A stretch of DNA of 33,290 bases from Deltaproteobacteria bacterium (GCA_029262515.1 JAJCZH010000018.1:82501-115790), one strand, 5' to 3'. Shown: positions 22,282-30,982, counted from the first letter of the stretch. Program-made: numbers and translations. Notes: generated from the letters alone by a model not told the origin.

Positions 22282-25005
22282 TCAGAAGGTACCGGGTGAG
22301 GTCTCTTTCTTCGCCTCTTCAAACCATTCCTGAATATGATGTTTTCTAAGGGCGCTGAAGAAGTCGTTTTCTGCGTCTACGATCTCCCAGACCGGTATAG
22401 GGGTGTTCGATTCGAAGCCCTTGAAGATTATGTCTCCGCACCGGTAGAAGCCCTCTATTGTCTCTTTCCCCTTACGGCTCTCTATGCCGATCCAGAACTC
22501 CAGCGGGTCTACCGGAAGAAAGAATGTGCCCTGTATCGACGGGGCGAGTTCTTTTACAGCGATTATCTTTTTAAAGAACCTCTTTGCGCTCCTGTTATCT
22601 TTCATATAGGCCTCCAGGGCTTCCTCGCTGAGTGCCTGCCCCTTGTTATAGAGGTCTGTGCCGGAGCTTATCAGCCTTAGCGATGAGTACGGCTCTCCGT
22701 CCACAAGGCTCTTGAGGTCGTGCAGGAACTCATCCGACACGACCTTTGCCAGCGCTTCGGCGTTGGCCAGTTTTCTGCTCGCCACCATCTTCTCAAATGC
22801 CTTTTCGAGCTCGGGAGGCATCTTGATTGAGTAGGTCCTGTCTATATATATGTCGAACGGGTACTTGAGAGACTGGTTCTTGGTTCTCAGTTTCTCCGCA
22901 CGCAGCAGAACTTCGAGCTTGGCCCAGACGAACGAGTTCCTATAAGTGCCGCGAGCGGCTTCGTTGATCTTCTCGCCTATAGCCACCTGAACGGGACCGG
23001 TAAAATCGTCCATGCCCGCAATGACCATTGTCTCGGCCTTTGAACCGTACGAGATATAGAGCCCTGCCTCAAGCTCGCCCTTGATCGCCTCCTCGAGGTC
23101 ACGGCGGTAGGTATCTTCCAGGCGGTGCTCCTCTTCACCAAGGGTTATAAGGCCTATCTCCATGCCCTTTTTATCCTTGACCGCTTTTGCGGTAATCTCT
23201 TTGCGCCTCGCTTTCAGCCCTTCTTTTTTTTCTTTATACTTTGCGTGTATGTCGTCGAGCATCTCTTCGCCTTTGGTCGGCGGCAGCTTGGTTGCGAGTT
23301 GTTGACGGTAGTTGCGTATGACCTGCTGGATATCCTTAGCGAGGGCAACGAGGTATGTGAGGCTACCGGTGAAGATAGCGGCATCTCCCGGCATGTTGGT
23401 AAGCTTGATGCCGCGTTCGTCCTCGGAGAGTCCTGAGCCCGAGGCGTAGCGGCGTGCGGCCTTGAGTATCGGCAGGTAGAAGTTCTCTTTCATGTAGTCT
23501 GCCATGGCTATCTCTTTTATCTTCAGGGTCTTGCGGGAGAAGTCTTTCATATCTACGAAGAGCTGGCCTTCTTGCTGTAGCTCAAGTGTTTTGAGTATGG
23601 GGCGGGCATCGGTGGCGAAGCGGTAGAGGCTTCCACGGTTGTACTCGTCTTTGAGGGTAGTTGCTGAAAACTCTCCGCGCCTGTCGGCCAGATAACTTCG
23701 CATCAGCCCCCTGAAGCGCTCTATGTGCTCGTCGAGCTTGTAAGAGTAGTAACCCTCAACAAGTTCGTTGAGAGAAGTGACGGTCTCTTTCTTCGAACTC
23801 TTGAGCAGCCCCCCGAGCCTCGACTTTTTAAATGAACTGAGGTAAGCGTGAAAGGTCTCAATTATAACTCCTCTCTGTGAACCCCTTGGCACCTGTTTGT
23901 GCGCATTGTCGAGAGAGTTCGCCAGTTCGCCCATAGCCCTGGGGTCCGCAATCATGCGCGCTATCCGTTTGTCGTCGTCGTAGATAGTATGAAGTGTGGT
24001 CTGCGGTTCCATGTTGGGGGTGTCGAACTCCTTCATGTAGCACAGCGCATTGGCCCTGAAGTTGGCCACTTCCTTGTGCTGTTTAAGGGTATCGGTTGCC
24101 TCGCGGTCAGAGCGAATACGCTTGGTAGTAGAGTCTACCAGTGAAGAGAGGTTTGTGGTGGAGTCGTCTATCTCGGAAGCGAATGATGAGATTATCTGAA
24201 CGGAGTCGGTGTTGATGCCGTAGGGATTGAGAGCAACGGAATGCATATTGGAAGGAATGGATAAAAAGGCCTTGGGCACAGGTACGGTCTGTAGCAGTAC
24301 TTCAGTAAGAGGGTTGTAGGAGGGGGCGCATATATCGCTCAGTCGAGAGGAAATCTTTAAGAGCGTGTGGCGGATACATGTATGGAGCGCAAAGCCCACA
24401 GCCATATCGAGCTTATCGTAAGAGAAGCCTTTTAACCTGACTTCTTTGAGCTGCTCTTTTTTCTTTCTTATCGTTCTCATCATTGCAAGTATGAGAAGGT
24501 CTACCGTCTTTTCGCTCCCGCCTTGCTGCGCCTCATCCCGTACCGTCTTTTCAAACATATCGTCGAGCCAGTGCATGAAGCTTGTGCCGTACCCTTCGGG
24601 GCTGAGCCACTGAACAAGCATGCCTGCATCTACGAATGGGGTGGTGGCCAGTATCTCAATAGCGAGTTTCTTGGTTGAAGAGCTTTCGATGAAGATATCG
24701 GTTCTGTAGGTTTTGTCCTTTAGGTGAGCTGTAAACTTGACAAGGGGGCCAGACATCTTTACTGCACTGACCGGATCGTACCGCTTCGTCAGGAGCGCGA
24801 CGAGTCCCATAATGCAATCTTCTATTATGCTCTCGTCTTCGGCACCCATATGGTACGGTATCTTCAGCTCGGCAATCGACTCTCCATGCTTGAAGCGCAA
24901 CCCCTTAGGCTGGATCATCCACAGGCGTCCGTTGATTATATCGGTACGCTCTTTCAGTAGAGTATTAAAAAGAGATATCCGGTTACATCTGTAAGTTTCG
25001 GTCAT
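22282..25005 (-). CDS. Large protein of unknown function (907 residues)
   Basis: I do not recognise this protein. It has no signal peptide, no membrane segment, and no P-loop or other catalytic motif that I can name. The N-terminal 170 residues look mixed alpha/beta (KGLRFKHGESIAELKIPYHM, then a segment ending WLSPEGYGTSFMHWLDDMFE). The middle (about 300-560) is mainly helical. A charged coiled-coil stretch follows (about 585-640: KYKEKKEGLKARRKEITAKA). The C-terminal 250 residues are again mixed, with conspicuous aromatic segments (GTFFLPVDPLEFWIGIE, TPIPVWEIVDAENDFFSAL). Codon use resembles its neighbours, so recent transfer is not suggested. It is a single-gene unit divergent from the HEAT-repeat gene, with an inverted-repeat promoter region between them. 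Confidence 0.85.
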   Translation of the reverse strand: MTETYRCNRISLFNTLLKERTDIINGRLWMIQPKGLRFKHGESIAELKIPYHMGAEDESIIEDCIMGLVALLTKRYDPVSAVKMSGPLVKFTAHLKDKTYRTDIFIESSSTKKLAIEILATTPFVDAGMLVQWLSPEGYGTSFMHWLDDMFEKTVRDEAQQGGSEKTVDLLILAMMRTIRKKKEQLKEVRLKGFSYDKLDMAVGFALHTCIRHTLLKISSRLSDICAPSYNPLTEVLLQTVPVPKAFLSIPSNMHSVALNPYGINTDSVQIISSFASEIDDSTTNLSSLVDSTTKRIRSDREATDTLKQHKEVANFRANALCYMKEFDTPNMEPQTTLHTIYDDDKRIARMIADPRAMGELANSLDNAHKQVPRGSQRGVIIETFHAYLSSFKKSRLGGLLKSSKKETVTSLNELVEGYYSYKLDEHIERFRGLMRSYLADRRGEFSATTLKDEYNRGSLYRFATDARPILKTLELQQEGQLFVDMKDFSRKTLKIKEIAMADYMKENFYLPILKAARRYASGSGLSEDERGIKLTNMPGDAAIFTGSLTYLVALAKDIQQVIRNYRQQLATKLPPTKGEEMLDDIHAKYKEKKEGLKARRKEITAKAVKDKKGMEIGLITLGEEEHRLEDTYRRDLEEAIKGELEAGLYISYGSKAETMVIAGMDDFTGPVQVAIGEKINEAARGTYRNSFVWAKLEVLLRAEKLRTKNQSLKYPFDIYIDRTYSIKMPPELEKAFEKMVASRKLANAEALAKVVSDEFLHDLKSLVDGEPYSSLRLISSGTDLYNKGQALSEEALEAYMKDNRSAKRFFKKIIAVKELAPSIQGTFFLPVDPLEFWIGIESRKGKETIEGFYRCGDIIFKGFESNTPIPVWEIVDAENDFFSALRKHHIQEWFEEAKKETSPGTF

Positions 25006-25039
25006 GACAGGTCCGTTTTTAGTAAGGCGTTCCTGATTT

Positions 25040-25077
25040 CTTTACAGTATAGCTTATACTATATAAGGTGTGTAAAG
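25040..25077. promoter_or_regulatory. Overlapping inverted repeats between the 907-residue gene and the HEAT gene
   Basis: Three dyads are nested in 38 nt: CTTTACA (25040-25046) with TGTAAAG (25071-25077), AGTATA-GCT-TATACT (25046-25060), and CTTATA-CTA-TATAAG (25053-25067). The sequence also supplies -35-like TTTACA on both strands and -10-like TATAAG/TATACT hexamers. It starts 35 nt from the ATG of the minus-strand gene. It is probably that gene's promoter overlapped by a regulator site. Confidence 0.5.
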
Positions 25078-25120
25078 CAAGGGGGTTGCAGCTGTTTTGA
25101 AGTAATTCCGTGTACTTGAG

Positions 25121-25149
25121 TTGTAAAGAGATTTGATTTATGCTATATA
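25121..25149 (+). promoter_or_regulatory. Candidate promoter of the HEAT-repeat gene
   Basis: TTGTAA (25121-25126), a 17-nt spacer, then TATATA (25144-25149) preceded by TGC, an extended -10. The leader would be about 95 nt. Confidence 0.5.
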
Positions 25150-25252
25150 GACGCAAAGAGATTTTTTCGGTAAGTTAGCCTCTGATCTGTTATTTCTTAT
25201 TCGGCTTGCAGCTCTGCAAGGAAATGTAACTTCAACTGAGAGAACTGAGAAG

Positions 25253-26047
25253 ATGAGTACGACTAAGGAACAGTTATATACCGTTTTCACTAAGATATCC
25301 GGTGGTACCGTTAGCAGGGAAGAGGGTAGCATGCTTCTTAACGACTTGGTGAGAAGTGATGAGGCCGAGACCGTAAAGGAGCTTGAGTACCTGCTTGAGA
25401 ATCCGCCGCAGAATGTCCATAAAAAGACGGTCTTTCACACGATGGTTCTCGCCAGGAACAAGGCTTATATACCTTTGATCGCAAAGGCGCTTGATAACCA
25501 GGATGAGGAGCTTGTTGTTGTTGCGGCTGAAGAGCTCTCAAGGCTCCATACTGATGAGGCCGAAGGGTTGTTGCTGGCGCACCTCGATTCAGATGCTTAC
25601 CACACTAGAAAGGCCTCTGCAGAGGCCTTTGCGCAAGGCTTCGGGGCAAAAGGCATTCGGCTGCTAAAGCAGCATGTCCTGGAGAATACCGAGGCGCTCT
25701 TTCGTTACACCTCTGCTCTGGCGCTTCTTCATGCGGGCCATAATGGTATGACGGCTCTGATAGAGATTCTTTCCTGCGGTAAAGAGGGGCCGGTAAACTC
25801 TGTAGCTGAGGTATTGGTAAAGGCACCGGAAGACCTGCTGGCTAACGAGCTTCGGCAGTTGATAGACGTACTTATGCTTGCTGGGGACCGTGATGACCCG
25901 GTCTCTATCATCGGGCTTCTTAAGGTAATTTCCTCTCTTGGGGGAAGGGCTGCCAGCTATGAGGACTTTATTCTTGCTTTCGAGGACAACATCTCCGGCC
26001 TTGTCAGGGACGAGGTTGGACGGACTATGGCCGCTATTCGGGTCTGA
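25253..26047 (+). CDS. HEAT-repeat protein
   Basis: A 264-residue soluble protein built of helical hairpins typical of HEAT/armadillo repeats. Examples are ELVVVAAEELSRLHTDEAEG at about 85-105, YHTRKASAEAFAQGFGAKGI at about 112-132, and LFRYTSALALLHAGHNGMTA at about 147-167. There is no enzymatic motif, signal peptide or membrane segment. It is probably a scaffold or adaptor. Its 3' end overlaps the convergent TPR gene by 14 nt, so the two transcripts must overlap. It is divergent from the 907-residue gene. Confidence 0.8.
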   Translation: MSTTKEQLYTVFTKISGGTVSREEGSMLLNDLVRSDEAETVKELEYLLENPPQNVHKKTVFHTMVLARNKAYIPLIAKALDNQDEELVVVAAEELSRLHTDEAEGLLLAHLDSDAYHTRKASAEAFAQGFGAKGIRLLKQHVLENTEALFRYTSALALLHAGHNGMTALIEILSCGKEGPVNSVAEVLVKAPEDLLANELRQLIDVLMLAGDRDDPVSIIGLLKVISSLGGRAASYEDFILAFEDNISGLVRDEVGRTMAAIRV

Positions 26048-26762
26048 TGCGTACCGGTGAGCCGGTAGAGTAAAGCCTACCTAGCCCCTGTTTTGCGGCT
26101 TCTCGCGTTACAGGGTATCTGCTTGCAAGTTTGTAATTCCTGGCAGCCTCCTCTGTCCGTCCCATCAACTCCAGCGCCGTACCGGCTCCTAGTATAGCTT
26201 CCGCATACTCAGGCACATACTTAAGTGCTTGCTTGTAATCTGCGTAAGCCTTTGGTGCATTTCCTAAGTCTATATAGAGGTTGCCCCGTGCGTAGTAGGC
26301 TTTTATATGCAGTGGATCGAGTGCAAGCGCTGTATTGAACTCTTTAAGGGCCATGGCTGTAAGCCCCTTGGAGTGGTAGGCAACCGCCAGGTTGTTGTGC
26401 GCTTTTACATCATTCGGCTTTAACGATATTGTAATATTATACCGCCTGATTGCCTCGTCGATATCTCCAGTTACGTGTTTTATAGCACCTATGTTGAAGT
26501 GGGCGCCCGGAGTTGCAGGGTTGAGTTTGAGCGTTATGAAGTTCTCTTCAAGTGCACGGTCGAAATCGCCTGTGCCTACAAGTTCGGTAGCGAGGTTGTA
26601 GTGTGCCCTGTATTTCATCGGAGATTTGGCAACGACATCGCTCCACAGAGTTACGGAGTCGTCCCATACGGTATTCCTTTGATAGGCGAGAACAGCGTAT
26701 ACAGAGACGGCTAGAACCAATACGGCAGTGGTAAGGGGGGGTATTCTGTTGCTAAATGGCAT
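26034..26762 (-). CDS. Membrane-anchored TPR protein, apparently 5'-truncated relative to its family
   Basis: A 242-residue protein with one N-terminal membrane helix (about 10-28, LTTAVLVLAVSVYAVLAYQR) followed by about five TPR units. The junction QRNTVWDDSVTLWSDVVAKS is the one I know from large TMTC-like or glycosyltransferase-like TPR proteins, where it follows the last of about ten membrane helices. Here everything before that last helix is missing. The gene lies 90 nt downstream of the barrel gene on the same strand and lacks a strong ribosome binding site. It may be the last gene of the cytochrome/barrel cluster. Its stop region overlaps the HEAT gene by 14 nt. The TPR part probably faces the periplasm as an assembly scaffold (inference). 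Confidence 0.75.
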   Translation of the reverse strand: MPFSNRIPPLTTAVLVLAVSVYAVLAYQRNTVWDDSVTLWSDVVAKSPMKYRAHYNLATELVGTGDFDRALEENFITLKLNPATPGAHFNIGAIKHVTGDIDEAIRRYNITISLKPNDVKAHNNLAVAYHSKGLTAMALKEFNTALALDPLHIKAYYARGNLYIDLGNAPKAYADYKQALKYVPEYAEAILGAGTALELMGRTEEAARNYKLASRYPVTREAAKQGLGRLYSTGSPVRIRPE

Positions 26763-26852
26763 TGTGGCCGCCTATTACGGATGTATGGTATCAATTTATC
26801 GTCTTGATCTGTTCCGGCGCAGACAGGTTTCAGTACGGTTTATTATGAAAAG

Positions 26853-28802
26853 CTATCTCCAGTAAAAGCCGAACGACCTTGCGGCCGTGAGCATTAGCCT
26901 GGTCTCTACGGTCTCGCTGTTCTGAAAAGCTCTGTCTATGTAGGTGTACTCTGCGGTGAGAAGCCAGCTCCTGAGCTGATAGACCAGCTTGTTCTTTATC
27001 GATTTGGAATCCTCTTCCGACTCATCTGCTTCTTTATGACTCCAGAGCAGTTCGAGATCCCAGAACGAATTCATTGTAAGTCCTCGCTGGTAGGTGGTCT
27101 TAAAGAGCCTGGTTGTCGTATTCTGTTCTCCTTCTTTAAATGTGCTTTCATTTGTAGCATGATAGAAGTTACTCGCAAGGTTACCACGTAAAAAGATGCG
27201 TTCATGCGATATGGTGAAAACTTTATCGAGGCTAGTAGTGTAACCACTGAAGAAGTCGGAGAATTTATTGTAATCGATTCTGTACCTTATGGGTAGGGAT
27301 TGAATGTAATTGGTGGAAGCGCTAAAGTCTATTTTGGTCTTTTTTGTGTCGCTCGATACCGCCTTGGATTCTGATGTGGTGAAGTTATAACTACTGCTCA
27401 ATTCAACATATCTATTAAATGCCCGGTTCTGAGCTGAGAAGCTGTAGGATGTGCTTCTGTTCAATGTTCCTACTGATGACCTAGATGATGACCAGCTACC
27501 TGACGTGTTAAGCAGTAACAAGGGAACTACATTAATACCGGACAGGTTGCTGCTGACACTCTGCTCAAGGCCTCTGCCATCTTCATATATGTCGGACTGG
27601 GTCTCATTGTAACCTAATGAACCGGAGGCGCCAAAGCTTGCCCAGGAGTAGTTGTTTGAATAACTTGCAGTTGATGTAAGCCTGAAGTCCGTGCGGTCAT
27701 CAAGAGCTGTATTCGCAGTATCTATTGAGGTCGATGATTGTTGGCTGTAAGAGACGCTCTCAGTCAAACTGAGATGGTCCGTGGCACGGTAGGAGATGTT
27801 GGCTCCTGCAGTAATAGAGTCGGAGTCTCTTGAAGATGTCAGCGTATTGTTCTTATCTGTAGCTAACGATACGTTTGCTGAGGAAGTGATCCTGTCCGAA
27901 ATGTTATACCGCATGGCGCCGGCATAGTAGTGGCGCTCACTCGAATTTTCGTTTGATCCATCCGTCTCAACGCTAACAAAGCTATAAGCGTGGTTATGGC
28001 TGAAGATACGGCTGGGTGTGGAGTTGAGTGAAGTGTTCATGCCGATTACTGAACTCGAACTTCCACCTCCCTGGTCAGCTTTGGCGGCAGCAGCTGATAC
28101 GCTCAGTTTTGTGGTACGTGAGATATCTGTTTTGTTTATAAAGTTTGTCGAGAACTGGCTTGTGCTGGTGCCAGCGGTTCTGTTCTCGTATACGTTATAT
28201 TCATTTTCGAGTTTATTATCCGTTATTCCTATCTTTTTTTGTAATGTCAGGTCATATTCAGTGTCAACGCCATGGGTTCTATCATCTGTATGGTGATCGG
28301 TTTTGAGCGTGAAGATGGTCTTCGGTAATTTTCTGAAGGTTCCATACCAGTTTAGGCCGTAGGTAAATTTATTTCTCCATGTATCCGACCCAGCCGATGT
28401 GCTGGTATACCTGGTGTTATTGAAATACGTGGTAAGCGGTATGTTGGTTTTAGGTAGTATGGTGGTAGAGAGGTAGTAGTACCACGTATTGTTGGTCGTT
28501 TTGGTCTGGCCGGCATCGAAAGTTTTTCTCGAATAATGGAGCCCGGTATCGTATGTCATGAGCCAGCGCGAGACAATATGGCCAAGTGCGTCTAATGCGT
28601 ATTGTTGCTCAAAAGAGGTGCGTAGGTTTTCAAATGATGAAATCTTATTCTTAGTTGTATCTCTGTCATACTGGAAGTAGAGTCCGAAACGTAGGCTGTT
28701 GTTAAGGTACGGATCGACCTCTACAGCCCGCGTGGTCTCTGGCATCACAAACAGTATCGTCAGTATGACTATAGATACAAAAACCTGTACTGGTCTGGAC
28801 AT
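26853..28802 (-). CDS. Outer-membrane beta-barrel protein
   Basis: A 649-residue protein with a signal peptide (about 1-26, ending ETTRA). A mature part follows with alternating polar/hydrophobic, Ser/Thr/Asn/Tyr-rich strands through its whole length, ending in aromatic RSFGFYWR. This is typical of a large outer-membrane beta-barrel. I see no cysteine, no plug domain and no TonB box. It lies directly downstream of two cytochrome-related genes and two SUMF1-domain proteins. This makes a porin-like partner of c-type cytochromes, as in MtrB/PioB-type conduits, an attractive but unproven idea. Composition is more AT-rich than the housekeeping genes. The start has AGAGGG about ten bases upstream. 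Confidence 0.75.
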   Translation of the reverse strand: MSRPVQVFVSIVILTILFVMPETTRAVEVDPYLNNSLRFGLYFQYDRDTTKNKISSFENLRTSFEQQYALDALGHIVSRWLMTYDTGLHYSRKTFDAGQTKTTNNTWYYYLSTTILPKTNIPLTTYFNNTRYTSTSAGSDTWRNKFTYGLNWYGTFRKLPKTIFTLKTDHHTDDRTHGVDTEYDLTLQKKIGITDNKLENEYNVYENRTAGTSTSQFSTNFINKTDISRTTKLSVSAAAAKADQGGGSSSSVIGMNTSLNSTPSRIFSHNHAYSFVSVETDGSNENSSERHYYAGAMRYNISDRITSSANVSLATDKNNTLTSSRDSDSITAGANISYRATDHLSLTESVSYSQQSSTSIDTANTALDDRTDFRLTSTASYSNNYSWASFGASGSLGYNETQSDIYEDGRGLEQSVSSNLSGINVVPLLLLNTSGSWSSSRSSVGTLNRSTSYSFSAQNRAFNRYVELSSSYNFTTSESKAVSSDTKKTKIDFSASTNYIQSLPIRYRIDYNKFSDFFSGYTTSLDKVFTISHERIFLRGNLASNFYHATNESTFKEGEQNTTTRLFKTTYQRGLTMNSFWDLELLWSHKEADESEEDSKSIKNKLVYQLRSWLLTAEYTYIDRAFQNSETVETRLMLTAARSFGFYWR

Positions 28803-28947
28803 AATAGTTCAGCCCTCTCGAAGTGAAGCTCAAAAGTAGAACAAAAAAATAACTTTAGTGATCTATTGTTATCTGCGCGGGAAGGGTGAAAATACTGCGT
28901 CGATACATCTATTACCGTATTATATGTTGCTGAATGTATAACGGTAG

Positions 28948-28991
28948 CCGGAACGTATTGCCGCAACTGTTCTGTGCGTAATACGCTCCGG
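28948..28991. repeat. Long inverted repeat between the SUMF1 lipoprotein and barrel genes
   Basis: CCGGAACGTATT (28948-28959) pairs with AATACGCTCCGG (28980-28991), with one G-U. Inside the loop CGCA/TGCG can pair too. No T-run follows on either strand, so it is not a standard terminator. In the 208-nt gap it could act as an mRNA-processing or 3'-stabilising hairpin. A perfect -10 TATAAT on the minus strand near 28918-28924 lies just downstream and may start barrel transcription. Confidence 0.55.
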
Positions 28992-29010
28992 TAGTACTGT
29001 TGTAAAGTCG

Positions 29011-29853
29011 CTACTTATTCTTCTCCACGTCCTTTGCTGACCAGGCACACCTGAAACCCACATCATTGTAACCGCCTTTAGGCGGTGCGGCATTTCTGTA
29101 GGAGGTTCTCAGGTTAATCTGTAATGTGTAATGGCCGAGCCCGCCCCAGCCTCCGCCTCTTACGACCTTGTGCTTTTCTCCGTATGCCTCATCTGCAAAA
29201 TCATTACCCGGATACTGTTGGTACCAGTCCGAAGTCCACTCCCAGACGTTACCGGCCATATCGTATGCGCCATATGGGCTCTTGCCGTCTTCGTATTTGC
29301 CAACTGCCGTTGTTCCTCCCTGGAGCCCCATTGAGGTAGCCTTGTTCTTGTCGAACTCGTTACCCCACGGGAATTCTCTAGCGTCGGTACCACGGGCGGC
29401 TTTCTCCCATTCGGCTTCCGTAGGCAGCCGCTTGGTCTTCGAAGCGCAGTAATCGACCGCATCATCCCAGCTGATGTTACTAACCGGGTGGTCGCCTGTC
29501 CCTTCCGGGTAGGTTCCGGTCGCCCAGCTGCCGGCAATCCTGTGGCCTGTGGCGTCTACGAACTCTTTATAGTCCGCATTGGTTACCTCGTATTTGTCTA
29601 TATAGAATTCTTCTAGTGAAATCTTTCTGCTCGGCCTCTCATTTGCATACCATGGCCGCGCATTTCCATACTGAATTCCTTTGGCCGCATCATCAACCTT
29701 GTCGCTGCCCATTGTGAACTCGCCATTGGATACCTTGACCATGCCCGGAGGCGGCGGCACGGGCGCAGGTTTTGAGCATGCGGAGAGTAGTATAAGCGCG
29801 GCGAAAAAGAGTATAGAGAGGGTAACGTAACGTAAGTTGTAGATATTTTGCAT
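29011..29853 (-). CDS. SUMF1/FGE-domain lipoprotein without catalytic cysteines
   Basis: A 280-residue protein. The lipoprotein signal ends LILLSAC with the lipidated cysteine at 26, followed by a Pro-rich linker. A full formylglycine-generating-enzyme/sulfatase-modifying-factor domain comes next: MVKVSNGEFTMGSD, YIDKYEVTNADYKEFVDATG, RLPTEAEWEKAARG, EFPWGNEF, YDMAGNVWEWTSDW, VVRGGGW and GFRCAW. The cysteine pair that FGE enzymes carry after RGGS is absent (RGGGWGGLGHYT), so formylglycine chemistry is unlikely. It is probably a C-type-lectin-like binding or structural module. The ATG at 29853 is chosen because GGAGG lies six bases upstream, inside the longer open frame. It is paralogous to the next gene upstream. 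Confidence 0.9.
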   Translation of the reverse strand: MQNIYNLRYVTLSILFFAALILLSACSKPAPVPPPPGMVKVSNGEFTMGSDKVDDAAKGIQYGNARPWYANERPSRKISLEEFYIDKYEVTNADYKEFVDATGHRIAGSWATGTYPEGTGDHPVSNISWDDAVDYCASKTKRLPTEAEWEKAARGTDAREFPWGNEFDKNKATSMGLQGGTTAVGKYEDGKSPYGAYDMAGNVWEWTSDWYQQYPGNDFADEAYGEKHKVVRGGGWGGLGHYTLQINLRTSYRNAAPPKGGYNDVGFRCAWSAKDVEKNK

Positions 29854-29932
29854 CCATTTCCTCCAAAGCATTGCCTGGTTTGACTGTTTAAGGCTGTAAG
29901 TTCGATTTATATAGTATTACTGCCGTGCGCCG

Positions 29933-30982
29933 TTATTTGGCATCGCTGGCGCACCTGAACCCGAAGTTGTTATTCTTTGTCCAGGGGTTGAAGAAAATTC
30001 TGTTGTAGGTAGGTGCGCTTATGCCACACTTGTAATAGGTACAGTCATACCATGAACCGCCGCGCACAACCCGTACGATCTCTCCGTAGTTCTCATCCGG
30101 GTGGTTGTTGCCCGGATACTGTTTGAACCAGTCTCCCGTCCATTCAAAGACGTTGCCCGCCATGTCGTGAAGCCCGTAAGGGCTGACGCCATCGTTAAAG
30201 GAGCCGACCTCCATGGTGTCTTCATTGCCGAGTTGAGGCGTGTTGCCCTTGAAGCGGGAAAACTTGTCGCCCCAGGGGAAGGTACGCGCATCCGAGCCGC
30301 GAGCAGCCTTCTCCCATTCGGGCTCCGTCGGAAGTCTCTGGTTGTCCCATTTGCAAAAGTCGTTGGCATCGAACCATGTTACATATACCGCCGGGTGATC
30401 CAGTTTTCCTTCCGGTATCATACCGCCTGTCCAGCTCATCGGAGGTTTGCGCCCGGTTGCATCGACGAAGGCCTTGTACCGTCGGTTGGTTACTTCATAT
30501 TTATCTATTCTGAAAGCGGCCAAATTCCTTTTGTGCTCCGGCTGGCTTTTAGGCCACCAGTTGTCGCTACCCATGGTGAACTCCCCGGCGGGAACAAGGG
30601 CCGACTCTTTCTGCTCTTTCAGGCTGCGCGGGACATTTTGACCGAAACGCGGATCTTTGCTGAACTGTCCCTTGACCCCTTTCTGCTCTGCTGCTGCGTA
30701 CTGGAGCAGTTCCTTATCTTCGTACGGGTCTGCGTAGCGGTCGTTGATTGCCAGAAACTCGTCACTGAGTCCGGGGCCGTGGCATGCTACGCAAGAATCG
30801 TCCCGTGTATAGTCAATAGAGTAGCTTCTTTCCGAGGAGTGGCACTTGGTGCAGTCGGGCTCTCCGGTTAACGGGTTGTAGTCTTCCGGGGCCGCTAAAG
30901 CGCTGGACAAGGGTATCAGCACCGAAAAAATAGTAGCGGCTGCAGTTGTCAGCAGGTAATGTTTGAAGCGATATATAGTCAT
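29933..30982 (-). CDS. Diheme c-type cytochrome fused to a SUMF1/FGE domain
   Basis: A 349-residue exported protein. The signal peptide ends ALA at about residue 30. Two heme-binding motifs follow in a short domain: C44-TKC-H48 and C64-VAC-H68 (DDSCVACHGPG). A linker of about 55 residues leads to a SUMF1/FGE domain (about 128-349) with SALVPAGEFTMGSD, FRIDKYEVTNRRYKAFVDAT, RLPTEPEWEKAARG, TFPWGDKF, LHDMAGNVFEWTGDW and GFRCAS. Unlike its lipoprotein paralogue it keeps two cysteines with a four-residue gap (C314, C319) right after RGGSW, recalling the copper-binding pair of true FGE. Their distance from GGS is one residue longer than I recall for FGE. Functions to consider are a periplasmic redox enzyme receiving electrons through the hemes, or a cytochrome with a binding module. 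Confidence 0.9.
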   Translation of the reverse strand: MTIYRFKHYLLTTAAATIFSVLIPLSSALAAPEDYNPLTGEPDCTKCHSSERSYSIDYTRDDSCVACHGPGLSDEFLAINDRYADPYEDKELLQYAAAEQKGVKGQFSKDPRFGQNVPRSLKEQKESALVPAGEFTMGSDNWWPKSQPEHKRNLAAFRIDKYEVTNRRYKAFVDATGRKPPMSWTGGMIPEGKLDHPAVYVTWFDANDFCKWDNQRLPTEPEWEKAARGSDARTFPWGDKFSRFKGNTPQLGNEDTMEVGSFNDGVSPYGLHDMAGNVFEWTGDWFKQYPGNNHPDENYGEIVRVVRGGSWYDCTYYKCGISAPTYNRIFFNPWTKNNNFGFRCASDAK

